DNA from: an uncultured Bacilli bacterium | GTDB taxonomy: Bacteria; Bacillota_I; Bacilli_A; RF39; UBA660 | Direction: 5' to 3' | Assembly (NCBI GenBank): GCA_910587065.1 | Contig: CAJUMA010000011.1 | Location: 1-43,602 of the forward strand | DNA: 43,602 bases | Part shown: piece by piece, positions 7,564 through 15,138 of the stretch | How the letters are laid out: each line of letters begins with the position of its first letter | How positions within the stretch are numbered: position 1 is the first letter of the stretch | Translations under genes and position numbers: made by a program | Notes under the pieces: model-generated | Told to the model about the DNA's origin: nothing | Database searches by the model: none | The model's input: the letters and a program-made list of their open reading frames with translations, nothing else

Positions 7564-8237
7564 GTAAAAGGGAAAAGAATAAAGTGTCTAAAAAAGAGAA
7601 GAAAGAATTATCTGATACTAAAAGAGTAGTTTTATTCACAATTGTAATAATTGTTGTTGTTTCACTAATTGGTTTTTTAAGTATTTTGGTGTTAAAAGAT
7701 AAAGATGAAAATGAGTCAACAGACACTGTAAAGAAAAATACGCATGAGATTTTAGGATATGGTATTACGGTTGATGATTTAGATTCGGAATATTATAAAT
7801 TAGAGTTTGAAAAACTCAAGACTAATCTTCTAAGTGAAAATATTAATTATGATGAATATGCTGAAAGTGTGGCAAAACTATTTTTAATTGATTTATATAC
7901 AATTAAGACTAAAATAAATAAGTATGATATTGGGGGATTAGAAGAAGTTATACCTGAAGCACGTGACAATTATGTAAACAATATTACAGATACTATTTAT
8001 AAATATGTGGAAGATAATACTAATGGCAAGAGAACTCAAAGCCTTCCAGTAGTGTCCGAGGTATCAGTAAAAAATGTTAAAAAGTCTGAATATAAGATAG
8101 ATAGTTTGAATACAAAAATACCATCATATGTATTTGAATTTGATATTAGTTATAGTAGTGATTTAGGTTATGATACTAAAGCGGAGGTAACAGTTGTAAA
8201 TCGTGATAATTTTATGTATGTGGTTGAAAAGAATTAG
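7560..8237 (+). CDS. Single-pass membrane-anchored protein, operon with ltaS
   Basis: The product is 225 residues: a Lys-rich N-terminus, one membrane segment at about residues 27-48, then an outside domain of ~170 residues. No cysteine pairs and no motif that I know. The start ATG overlaps the ltaS stop (ATGA), so translation is coupled. A role next to LTA synthase at the outer face of the membrane is suggested by position only. It ends in a terminator whose stem covers the stop codon. Confidence 0.6.
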   Translation: MSKREKNKVSKKEKKELSDTKRVVLFTIVIIVVVSLIGFLSILVLKDKDENESTDTVKKNTHEILGYGITVDDLDSEYYKLEFEKLKTNLLSENINYDEYAESVAKLFLIDLYTIKTKINKYDIGGLEEVIPEARDNYVNNITDTIYKYVEDNTNGKRTQSLPVVSEVSVKNVKKSEYKIDSLNTKIPSYVFEFDISYSSDLGYDTKAEVTVVNRDNFMYVVEKN

Positions 8238-8253
8238 TTTTAATTCTTTTTTT
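8227..8253 (+). terminator. Terminator of ltaS operon
   Basis: AAAAGAATTA-GTTT-TAATTCTTTT followed by more T. The TAG stop (8235-8237) is inside the hairpin. Confidence 0.7.
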
Positions 8254-8296
8254 CATTTTTTTGTGATATTATAAAAAGTAAAAAAGAGATGATTAT

Positions 8297-9829
8297 ATGG
8301 ATAATATTAGAAGTATATATGAAAAATATGACTTTAAAGATGTAACTTCTTATGGAAATTATATGGCTAAAGTAGGGGTAAGTGAAAGATTTGGCAAAGC
8401 TAAAGTAATACTAGTAACGGCAACAACACCGACTAAATATGGCGAGGGTAAAACAACTGTTGCGATTGGTTTAAATGATGCTCTTTCTATTATGGGCAAA
8501 AAAGCTATTGTTAATTTAAGAGAGCCATCTATGGGACCAGTATTTGGTCTTAAAGGTGGTGCTACGGGTGGAGGCGCTGCTAAGATATTACCCGAGAATG
8601 AAATCAATTTACATTTTACAGGCGATTTTCATGCAATTACCACTGCCAACAATTTAATTTCTGCTGTTATTGATAATGAAATATATCATGATAATAAATT
8701 AGATATTCAAACGGTTACTTTTAATAGGTGTATGGACATGAATGATCGAGCTTTAAGATATGTAAAATTAAATGGTAGAGAAGAAAAATTTAATATAACT
8801 GCCGCAAGTGAAATTATGGCGGTATTTACACTGGCAAAAGATATTAGCGATTTAAGAAATCGTTTGGATGATATTATAATTGGCTATAATTCACGTTTAA
8901 ATAGTATCCATTTAAGTGCTCTTGGCATAACAGATGCGTTGATTGGTATTTTAGAGGGGGCTTTTAAACCTAATATTGTCCAAACTAGTGGCGGTAATGC
9001 TTCTTTAGTTCATGGTGGACCTTTTGCCAATATTGCTCATGGCTGTTCCTCATTAGTTTCCTTAAAAACAGCAACTAATTATGCCGATTATGTAGTTACA
9101 GAAGCCGGTTTTGGAGCAGATGCAGGAGCATTTAAATTTATTGATATTTTAACTCGTGATAATAAGTTTGATTTAGCTTGTACGGTTTTAGTTACAACTG
9201 TAAGAGCTTTAAAAGAGTGTGGTAATGGAGTATTAGAAGAAGGAATATTTAATTTAAAAAACCATGTTAATAACTTATTACTTTTAAACAGTAATGTAAT
9301 TGTGACAATAAATAAGTTTGATGATGATACAAAAGGAGATTTAGATTTTATTATTGATTATGCAAATGCTTTAGGAGTTAAATGTATTGTAAATGAAGTA
9401 TTTGCTAAGGGAGGTTATGGTGCACTTGATTTAGCAAGAGAAATAGTTTCAAACGATAATAAAAATAAAATAAATTATTTATATGATTTAGAAGATGATT
9501 TATATTCTAAAATAAATAAGTATGTTAAAAATATATGTCATGCTAGTGGTTTATCTTGCTCTTTTGATGTAATGAATAAAATTAACTCTTTTGATAAATA
9601 TAAATATCCAATATGTGTTGCTAAAACTCAATATAGTTTAAGTGACGATAAAAAATTAAAAGGCGATGTTAGTAACCATAAAATGGTTTTAACTGATATA
9701 GCAGTAAATAATGGAGCTAAGTTAATTATATGTTATTTTGGCAATATATTAACGATGCCTGGGTTGAGTGAAAATCCAAGTGTTAAAGAAATAACTTACA
9801 AAGATGGAATTTTAACACTTCCGAGATAA
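8297..9829 (+). CDS. fhs: Formate-tetrahydrofolate ligase
   Basis: The product is 510 residues, somewhat shorter than the usual ~555. It joins formate and THF to 10-formyl-THF with ATP, feeding one-carbon metabolism. Visible motifs are the P-loop TPTKYGEGKTT at about residues 45-55, EPSMGPVFGLKGGA(T)GG, HFTGDFHAI, NRCMDMNDR and EAGFGADAGAFKF, all typical for the family. The shortening is partly at the N-terminus (only ~25 residues before the core). It has its own terminator; it is not joined to other folate genes here. Confidence 0.95.
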   Translation: MDNIRSIYEKYDFKDVTSYGNYMAKVGVSERFGKAKVILVTATTPTKYGEGKTTVAIGLNDALSIMGKKAIVNLREPSMGPVFGLKGGATGGGAAKILPENEINLHFTGDFHAITTANNLISAVIDNEIYHDNKLDIQTVTFNRCMDMNDRALRYVKLNGREEKFNITAASEIMAVFTLAKDISDLRNRLDDIIIGYNSRLNSIHLSALGITDALIGILEGAFKPNIVQTSGGNASLVHGGPFANIAHGCSSLVSLKTATNYADYVVTEAGFGADAGAFKFIDILTRDNKFDLACTVLVTTVRALKECGNGVLEEGIFNLKNHVNNLLLLNSNVIVTINKFDDDTKGDLDFIIDYANALGVKCIVNEVFAKGGYGALDLAREIVSNDNKNKINYLYDLEDDLYSKINKYVKNICHASGLSCSFDVMNKINSFDKYKYPICVAKTQYSLSDDKKLKGDVSNHKMVLTDIAVNNGAKLIICYFGNILTMPGLSENPSVKEITYKDGILTLPR

Positions 9830-9844
9830 ATATTAGCAAATAAA

Positions 9845-9874
9845 ATAAGGACCGTTAAGGTCCTTAATTTTTTT
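9845..9874 (+). terminator. Terminator of fhs
   Basis: AAGGACC-GTTAA-GGTCCTT followed by AATTTTTTT. It also ends close to the 3' end of the convergent DUF378 gene and could serve both strands. Confidence 0.75.
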
Positions 9875-10073
9875 AGTCTTCATCTAAATGAGTAAATAGG
9901 ATACCAACATTAATTAAACCTGTTAATCCTACAATTGAGTAAATAACTCTTGCGATTACAGATCCGGCACCAAATACAGCTTCAATTATATTGATGTCTA
10001 GTAAACCTATAAAACCCCAGTTAAGTGCTCCGATTATTGTAATTACTAAGCATGCTTTCTGTAATGTATTCAT
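9873..10073 (-). CDS. DUF378 family membrane protein (YuzA-like)
   Basis: The product is 66 residues with two membrane segments. The N-terminal QKACLVITIIGALNWGFIGL and later VIARVIYSIVGLTGL are the marks of the DUF378 family (ALNWG and YxIVGL). The function of these proteins is not known. RBS GAGGTTGAG precedes the ATG. It stands alone, convergent with fhs. Confidence 0.85.
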   Translation of the reverse strand: MNTLQKACLVITIIGALNWGFIGLLDINIIEAVFGAGSVIARVIYSIVGLTGLINVGILFTHLDED

Positions 10074-10222
10074 GTCTCAACCTCATTTCTACTATTATTG
10101 TTAACCGTATTATTGAATTTATACATAAATATTTACATTTCTTTTTGTCTTGTTTTTTTTATTTTTGTCGAATGTGTTTAATGACAATTTTATATTTAGT
10201 ATAACTAACTTGGGTGATAAAT

Positions 10223-10540
10223 ATGTTGAAAATTAATATGGAATATAGAAAGGGTATTTTATTTGTTAGACTTAAAGGCAATTTAAATGCCAATACATCA
10301 AAAAAATTTTTAGAATATGCAATACCTATTATAAAGGATTATGGCATACGTTACATCGTTTATAATTTAGGAGAGCTTGTAAGTTTGGATGAAACAGGAG
10401 AGAAAGCTTTAACCAAAGCTGGAGAATGTGCTAAGGGAAACAACGGTAAAGTACTTATTGTAAATAATAAAATAAACTCATGTTTGGATTATGACAATGT
10501 ATCAAATGAATTAGTGGCTTTAAATATTATTAGAGTATAA
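10223..10540 (+). CDS. spoIIAA: SpoIIAA-like STAS-domain anti-anti-sigma factor, phosphosite changed to Glu
   Basis: The product is 105 residues from ATG 10223, which has GGGTGAT at the usual spacing; a GTG at 10214 is less likely. It aligns end to end with the STAS domain of SpoIIAA: FVRLKGNLNANTSKK, IRYIVYNLGELVSLDETGEKAL. In B. subtilis SpoIIAA the matching segment is FMDSSGLG, with Ser58 phosphorylated by SpoIIAB. Here the site is Asp56-Glu57-Thr58-Gly59, so the serine is Glu. The following gene is the sigma factor; no SpoIIAB kinase gene is present between them. The protein may be constitutively in a phospho-like state, or may bind something else (inference). Confidence 0.8.
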   Translation: MLKINMEYRKGILFVRLKGNLNANTSKKFLEYAIPIIKDYGIRYIVYNLGELVSLDETGEKALTKAGECAKGNNGKVLIVNNKINSCLDYDNVSNELVALNIIRV

Positions 10541-11154
10541 TGGATGATGTCCTCCGTAGTCATGAATGGTTAGTAAGAAAAACAGCTCGCAGATTTTATA
10601 ATGTAGAAAGTGAGGATTTATACCAAGCCGGACGTTTGGGACTAATTAAAGCATACAATAACTATAATGACCCTGAAGTTGTTTTTAGTGAATATGCTAA
10701 AAAATACGTTTTTGGGGAGATGTATGAGTTATCAGTTAAAAGTCGTAATATAAAGTTGAATAAGTACTATTTAAAAGTTTATAAATTGGTTAACTTAGCT
10801 GCGTCTACACTTACACAGGAGTTGGGTAAGTCACCAACACTTCAAGAGATAAGTGCTTATTTAGAAATAGAATTATCAGATATTGAATATGTAATTAATT
10901 TAATGGAAGATATGTTTAGTTTGGATGATGAATATGCAAATATTCAGGTTGGTGAAACTAATAATATTGATGATGAAATACTTATACGTGACTCAATAGC
11001 TCGTTTAGATCCATTATCATCTACAGTAATTGATTACCGTTATAATAAAGATTTAACACAAAGTGAGGTAGCAAAATTACTGGGAATTTCACAAGTTAAA
11101 GTGTCACGAATAGAAAGTAAGAGTAAAGATAAAATACTTGAATATATATCCTAA
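10540..11154 (+). CDS. sigF: Sporulation sigma factor, sigma-F-like
   Basis: The product is 204 residues, shorter than the ~255 of B. subtilis sigma-F because the N-terminus (region 1.2/early 2.1) is reduced. Region 2 reads ESEDLYQAGRLGLIKAYNNY, region 3 LGKSPTLQEISAYLEI, region 4.2 LTQSEVAKLLGISQVKVSRIE, close to the sigma-F/G family. The start overlaps the last base of the spoIIAA stop (TAATG), so the genes are translationally linked. Synteny (spoIIAA, sigma, then spoVA genes) matches the spoIIA-spoVA region of Bacillus, which favours sigma-F over sigma-G. In that pathway it directs forespore genes. An anti-sigma gene is missing here. Confidence 0.85.
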   Translation: MDDVLRSHEWLVRKTARRFYNVESEDLYQAGRLGLIKAYNNYNDPEVVFSEYAKKYVFGEMYELSVKSRNIKLNKYYLKVYKLVNLAASTLTQELGKSPTLQEISAYLEIELSDIEYVINLMEDMFSLDDEYANIQVGETNNIDDEILIRDSIARLDPLSSTVIDYRYNKDLTQSEVAKLLGISQVKVSRIESKSKDKILEYIS

Positions 11155-11156
11155 AG

Positions 11157-11187
11157 ACTTCTAACAAACAAGTTAGAAGTTTTTTTG
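11157..11187 (+). terminator. Terminator of spoIIAA-sigF
   Basis: ACTTCTAAC-AAACAA-GTTAGAAGT followed by TTTTTTG. It separates the sigma operon from spoVAC. Confidence 0.85.
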
Positions 11188-11215
11188 TATAAAGATTAAT
11201 TGTTTGGTAATACTA
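11187..11215 (+). promoter_or_regulatory. Forespore (sigma-F/G-type) promoter of spoVA genes
   Basis: GTATA (11187-11191) and GGTAATACTA (11206-11215) are separated by 14 bases. As I recall the B. subtilis sigma-F consensus (GYWTA, ~15-16, GGnnAnAmTR), the -10 matches at every defined base and the spacing is one short. A vegetative TATAAT (11214-11219) overlaps it. Confidence 0.55.
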
Positions 11216-11231
11216 TAATTGGGTGATATAA

Positions 11232-11624
11232 ATGTCTTATCAAGAATTAGTAGATAGTATTACGCCAAAGGAAAATAAGTGGAAAAATATAATTGTTGCA
11301 TTTTTTTCTGGTGGTGTAGTAGGTCTTTTCAGTGAACTTTTTGTAAGTTTATTAGATGTAAATGTTATGCTTATAATATGGATTGTTATTGCTTCTATTC
11401 TTACAGGTATGGGAGTATTTGATGATTTTGTTGATAAGTTTAAAATGGGTGTTATTATCCCTATTACAGGTTTTTCTCATTCAATCACATCTTCATCAAT
11501 TGATTATAAATCAGAAGGATTAATAACAGGTATTGGATCTAACTATATGAAACTAGCTGGCTCAGTTATACTTTATGGAATAGTTAGTGCTACTTTATTT
11601 GCTATTTTAAGAGGTTTATTATGA
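11232..11624 (+). CDS. spoVAC: Stage V sporulation protein AC
   Basis: The product is 130 residues with three to four membrane segments. Segments such as GGVVGLFSELF, ILTGMGVFDDFVDKF, PITGFSHSITSSSIDYKSEG and GSVILYGIVSA are typical of SpoVAC/SpoVAE. In Bacillus, SpoVAC forms part of the mechanosensitive channel that moves dipicolinic acid into and out of the spore. First gene of a three-gene operon; it overlaps spoVAD by four bases (ATGA). RBS GGGTGAT before the ATG. Confidence 0.92.
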   Translation: MSYQELVDSITPKENKWKNIIVAFFSGGVVGLFSELFVSLLDVNVMLIIWIVIASILTGMGVFDDFVDKFKMGVIIPITGFSHSITSSSIDYKSEGLITGIGSNYMKLAGSVILYGIVSATLFAILRGLL

Positions 11625-12592
11625 TTACTCTAAAGTTTAATAATAGTTATATAAAGTCTTGGTATTCTATTGGTGGTGTTGATGAAGAAAAAGGAAACAT
11701 TAAAGATGCTAATAAATATATGAGTGATTTGTACTATGGCGAAAAGACTCATGAAAAAGCCGAAATTAAAATGATAGAAGAAGTCATTAGAACAATGAAA
11801 AAGGACAATAAAGTAGATTTAATTGTTGGGGGTAATTTGTCTAATCAACTTGGTACTATGAATATGGCTCTTCGCGATATAAATACAAGTTTTCTAGGTC
11901 TTTATAGTGCTTGTGCAACATTTACTGAAAGCATTATTGCTTCTTCTTCACTTATTCAAAATAAAGCTATCTCTAATGCTTTAGTAATAACTAATTCACA
12001 TTCTTTAACAAGCGAAAGACAGTTTAGATTTCCAGTTGAATATGGTAGTCTAAAGAACTGTTATACAACTAATACGATTACTGCAGCAGTGGGAGTTATT
12101 GTTTCAAATGAAAAAAGCCCTTATAAAGTTAGTGCCGCTACTATTGGTGGTGTTGTAGATTATGGAATAAAGGATGTTGCTAATATGGGTGCAATTATGG
12201 CTCCTGCCGCAGCTTTGGTTATTAAAGAGCATTTAAGTAATACTAAGACGACTCCTCTTGATTATGATTACATTTTAACAGGAGATTTAGGTAGTGTCGG
12301 CATAACTTTATTACAAAGTGTATTAAAAGATGATTATGGAATAATAACAGATAAGATAATTGATGCTGGTTCTATAATATACAAAAAAAGTCAAAATAAA
12401 TGTGCTGGTGGTTCTGGGCCAACTTGCTTACCATTTGCTTTCTTTAATCGTTTTATTCAAGACAAAAAAATAAAAAGAGTTTTACTTGTGGGTACAGGGG
12501 CTTTACATAATCCAACTCTTGTAAATCAAAAAAATAGTATACCAAGTATCGCTCATTTAATAGAAATAGAGGTTAATCATGATGCTAATTAA
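11621..12592 (+). CDS. spoVAD: Stage V sporulation protein AD
   Basis: The product is 323 residues with the thiolase-like fold of SpoVAD. Motifs are LGLYSACATFTESII, NSHSLTSERQFRFPVEYGS, GAIMAPAAA, LTGDLGSVG and GGSGPTCLPFAFF, all characteristic. SpoVAD binds dipicolinic acid directly and works with the SpoVAC/E membrane proteins in spore DPA uptake. It overlaps spoVAC by 4 bases and spoVAEb by 14. Length is normal for the family. Confidence 0.95.
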   Translation: MITLKFNNSYIKSWYSIGGVDEEKGNIKDANKYMSDLYYGEKTHEKAEIKMIEEVIRTMKKDNKVDLIVGGNLSNQLGTMNMALRDINTSFLGLYSACATFTESIIASSSLIQNKAISNALVITNSHSLTSERQFRFPVEYGSLKNCYTTNTITAAVGVIVSNEKSPYKVSAATIGGVVDYGIKDVANMGAIMAPAAALVIKEHLSNTKTTPLDYDYILTGDLGSVGITLLQSVLKDDYGIITDKIIDAGSIIYKKSQNKCAGGSGPTCLPFAFFNRFIQDKKIKRVLLVGTGALHNPTLVNQKNSIPSIAHLIEIEVNHDAN

Positions 12593-12905
12593 ATCATTTA
12601 TTTTTACTGGTGTTATATGTGTTATTGCACAAATAATAAAAGATAACACGAAACTTACTAGTGGACACATTACATCTATATTTTGTTCTATTGGGGCTTT
12701 CTTAGGATTTTTAGGAGTTTATGATAAATTAGTAAAATGTTTTGGTGGTGGAGCATCTGTTGTTATTATGTCGTTTGGTAATGCTTTATATAAAGGAGCC
12801 GTAGAAAATGGTATTTTAATGATGTTAAGCAATGTTTCAGTGGGGATTGTAAGCGCTATACTTATGGGATTTTTGATGACTTTGATTTTTAAAGTAAAAG
12901 ATTAG
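12579..12905 (+). CDS. spoVAE: Stage V sporulation protein AEb
   Basis: The product is 108 residues with three membrane segments. It has IAQIIKDNTKLTSGHITS, GAFLGFLGVYDKLV and GNALYKGAVENG, the signature of the SpoVAEb membrane protein of the DPA channel. It closes the minimal C-D-Eb operon, the set seen in clostridia; spoVAA, AB, AEa and AF are absent here. The gene overlaps spoVAD by 14 bases. A second Met follows at codon 2, so the exact start may be 12582. Confidence 0.9.
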   Translation: MMLIKSFIFTGVICVIAQIIKDNTKLTSGHITSIFCSIGAFLGFLGVYDKLVKCFGGGASVVIMSFGNALYKGAVENGILMMLSNVSVGIVSAILMGFLMTLIFKVKD

Positions 12906-12954
12906 TATCTTGTAAACAAGTTAATTATCACTTATAATTATTATAGGTGGGAAT

Positions 12955-14196
12955 ATGAAGAAGTTAATTATACTTTTTATTGGGATAATAGTTGTCTTTA
13001 TATTATTAAGTAGCTTTAGATTTTTAGAGCATGATAATAAAGACAATTTCCAAATGAAAGACATTGTTGAAAATGTAAACATTGAGGGAAAAAATTTAAC
13101 TGTTAAATATAATTTAGGTAATATGATAGATGAAGAAATACCATACGGAAATAAGGTAACTAAATTTATTGATTTAACAAATGAGAGTGATGAAGATATA
13201 TCTTTTGCGATTAGGATTTCAGAAGTAATACTAAGTGATGATCATTTAACTTATTCAGTTTTTTATAGTTATGAAGATGGTGGTTATGAGTGTTTAGATG
13301 AAAAAATTAGTTTAGTTGAAGATGATAATTTAGCTTACAATTTAGTGGTAGCTAAAAAATCAAGTTTATCTTTTAAAATCGAATTTTATAGTAACAATCA
13401 AATTAATTCAACAAAATTTACAGGTAAATTAAGTATTATTAGTAATCTAAGTGAAAAAGATATTTATAGAAAAGATATTATAATGCTTCAAAGTAATATA
13501 CTTGCTAATATTAAAGCTTTAAATGGTATAAATGAAAAAGGTTACTTTGTTGTTGATATAGAAACTCTAAAAACTGATAGATTAGCTGAATTTAAGGGTT
13601 ATGTCTTAATAGATGCTACAGACTACAGTGATCTTAAATATCATTATTTTGTTCATAATGGACAATATATGTTAAATAATTATAACTTAATAGATAATAA
13701 TGTTAATAAAACTAAGATTCAAGATATTGATGAAAATATTATTAATAAGTTTAGTTTTGATTATGTGTGTTCTACTTATAATAAAAAGATTTGTTTTAAT
13801 TTTTCAAATTTAAGCTTTAATCCAAATGGGGGAAAAGAGAACTTTTATAAATCAAGTATGGAAGTAATAAATTCAGTTAAAGAGAATTTTAAGAATAAAG
13901 AAAAATCTGTATTTATTTATGATGTAACAAAAGATATAGATAATAAAACTAATGTTAGAGGCTATATCTTAGTTAATAATACGGTTGATAATCCAGAGTA
14001 CTTTATTTATTTAACTAATGATTTATATATGGTTACAGGTTATAATTTAACTAAACTTGGTGATTATGCAGTTGATGGCAATACAATAAGAAGTTATGCT
14101 TCTTCGTCATTTAACTTATCAAGCGAGAATATTAGTAAAGTATGCTCATTTTCAGGTTTTAGTGAATGTCTAACTTTAACGGGTGAAAAAGTATAG
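12955..14196 (+). CDS. Anchored extracellular protein with two related C-terminal domains
   Basis: The product is 413 residues with one N-terminal membrane segment (about 3-20) and an outside part of ~390. Two domains in the C-terminal half look like copies: one near residues 185-290 with FKGYVLIDATDY and YMLNNYNLID, the other near 305-410 with VRGYILVNNTVD and YMVTGYNLTK. Each ends with a Cys pair (VCSTYNKKIC and VCSFSGFSEC) that could form a disulfide outside the cell. No catalytic motif seen. A TATAAT lies ~16 bases before the ATG. It is first of three envelope genes. Confidence 0.55.
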   Translation: MKKLIILFIGIIVVFILLSSFRFLEHDNKDNFQMKDIVENVNIEGKNLTVKYNLGNMIDEEIPYGNKVTKFIDLTNESDEDISFAIRISEVILSDDHLTYSVFYSYEDGGYECLDEKISLVEDDNLAYNLVVAKKSSLSFKIEFYSNNQINSTKFTGKLSIISNLSEKDIYRKDIIMLQSNILANIKALNGINEKGYFVVDIETLKTDRLAEFKGYVLIDATDYSDLKYHYFVHNGQYMLNNYNLIDNNVNKTKIQDIDENIINKFSFDYVCSTYNKKICFNFSNLSFNPNGGKENFYKSSMEVINSVKENFKNKEKSVFIYDVTKDIDNKTNVRGYILVNNTVDNPEYFIYLTNDLYMVTGYNLTKLGDYAVDGNTIRSYASSSFNLSSENISKVCSFSGFSECLTLTGEKV

Positions 14197-14212
14197 AAAT
14201 ATACTTTTTTTT
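14186..14212 (+). terminator. Terminator after the anchored protein
   Basis: AAAAAGTATA-GAAA-TATACTTTTT with further T. The TAG stop is in the hairpin. Confidence 0.75.
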
Positions 14213-14246
14213 ATATTATAATTATCTTATAGTAGAGGGGAATAAG

Positions 14247-15125
14247 ATGAAAAAGAAAGTAGTTATTATTATATTAATATCATTAGTTTCTTTGGGTGGA
14301 TTTTTTCTTATGATGAGCAATAATAAGAAAAGATATTTAGATGAGTATAGTAATAAGATAAAAGGGGATATTGAACTATTAAGTAAGCTTGTTAATAAGC
14401 ACCAAATAAAAAGACATGGAGTTGCCAAAATACAAGCAAATTATAAAGGGGCTCATGGAGAAAATTATCCTGCTCATTTTCAATATAATTATGAATTATC
14501 TGATAAATTATATTTTGAGAATGAAGAATATAATTTTATAGAAATACATGAGTCTTTTCTAAATATTATAAAATATTTAAGTAATTTAAATAGAATTGAT
14601 ACAAGTAAATATGCAAATTTAAAAGTTAATTTTTCAGCTTTAAAACTCACTTATGATGTATCTTATATAAATGAAATTCTTGGTTCAAATTTTAAAAGTG
14701 TTAAAGTATGCATTAAGATGAAGGGATTAATCAAAAAAATTGATTATATTGAGATATATGTTGATGACTTAATATTTAATATAAAAGATGGTGATATTAA
14801 AGTAAATTATAAAGGCAATGATATAAATATACGACTTTCTAACAATGCTTATTATTTTAATGTAGCCGACAATTTAAAGATGAATGTATTTACGAATAAT
14901 AATTATTTATTTAGTATCGTCTTAAATAACAAGGTATACACAGTTGAACTTAAGGATGATGGAGCAAGTATTATTTTTAATAATGAAAGCGCAATTTACA
15001 ACAGTGTTAAAATTGATTTAGATTACGAAGATATTACTTTAAATAAAAATAAAATAGATTCAAATTTTAGTGATAATCCTTTAATTAGATATTTGAGTGA
15101 GGCTGACTTAACAGTTTTAAAATAA
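14247..15125 (+). CDS. Anchored extracellular protein, unknown
   Basis: The product is 292 residues: KKK, one membrane segment (about residues 4-23), a short helix and a long beta-rich outside region with many Tyr/Asn/Lys. No motif recognised. RBS GAGGGG precedes the ATG. It is followed by the arylsulfotransferase-type gene with a gap of only 13 bases, and the two probably form an operon. The pairing suggests a shared envelope or secretion job, which cannot be specified from sequence. Confidence 0.5.
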   Translation: MKKKVVIIILISLVSLGGFFLMMSNNKKRYLDEYSNKIKGDIELLSKLVNKHQIKRHGVAKIQANYKGAHGENYPAHFQYNYELSDKLYFENEEYNFIEIHESFLNIIKYLSNLNRIDTSKYANLKVNFSALKLTYDVSYINEILGSNFKSVKVCIKMKGLIKKIDYIEIYVDDLIFNIKDGDIKVNYKGNDINIRLSNNAYYFNVADNLKMNVFTNNNYLFSIVLNNKVYTVELKDDGASIIFNNESAIYNSVKIDLDYEDITLNKNKIDSNFSDNPLIRYLSEADLTVLK

Positions 15126-15138
15126 AGTGAGGAAGAAT

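Noticed and set aside
10150..10222. Sigma-H type promoter before spoIIAA (GTCGAAT)
   Set aside because: The -10 like string is present, but no AGGA-type -35 is found at 11-12 bases; a TATAAC box nearer the start is as likely.
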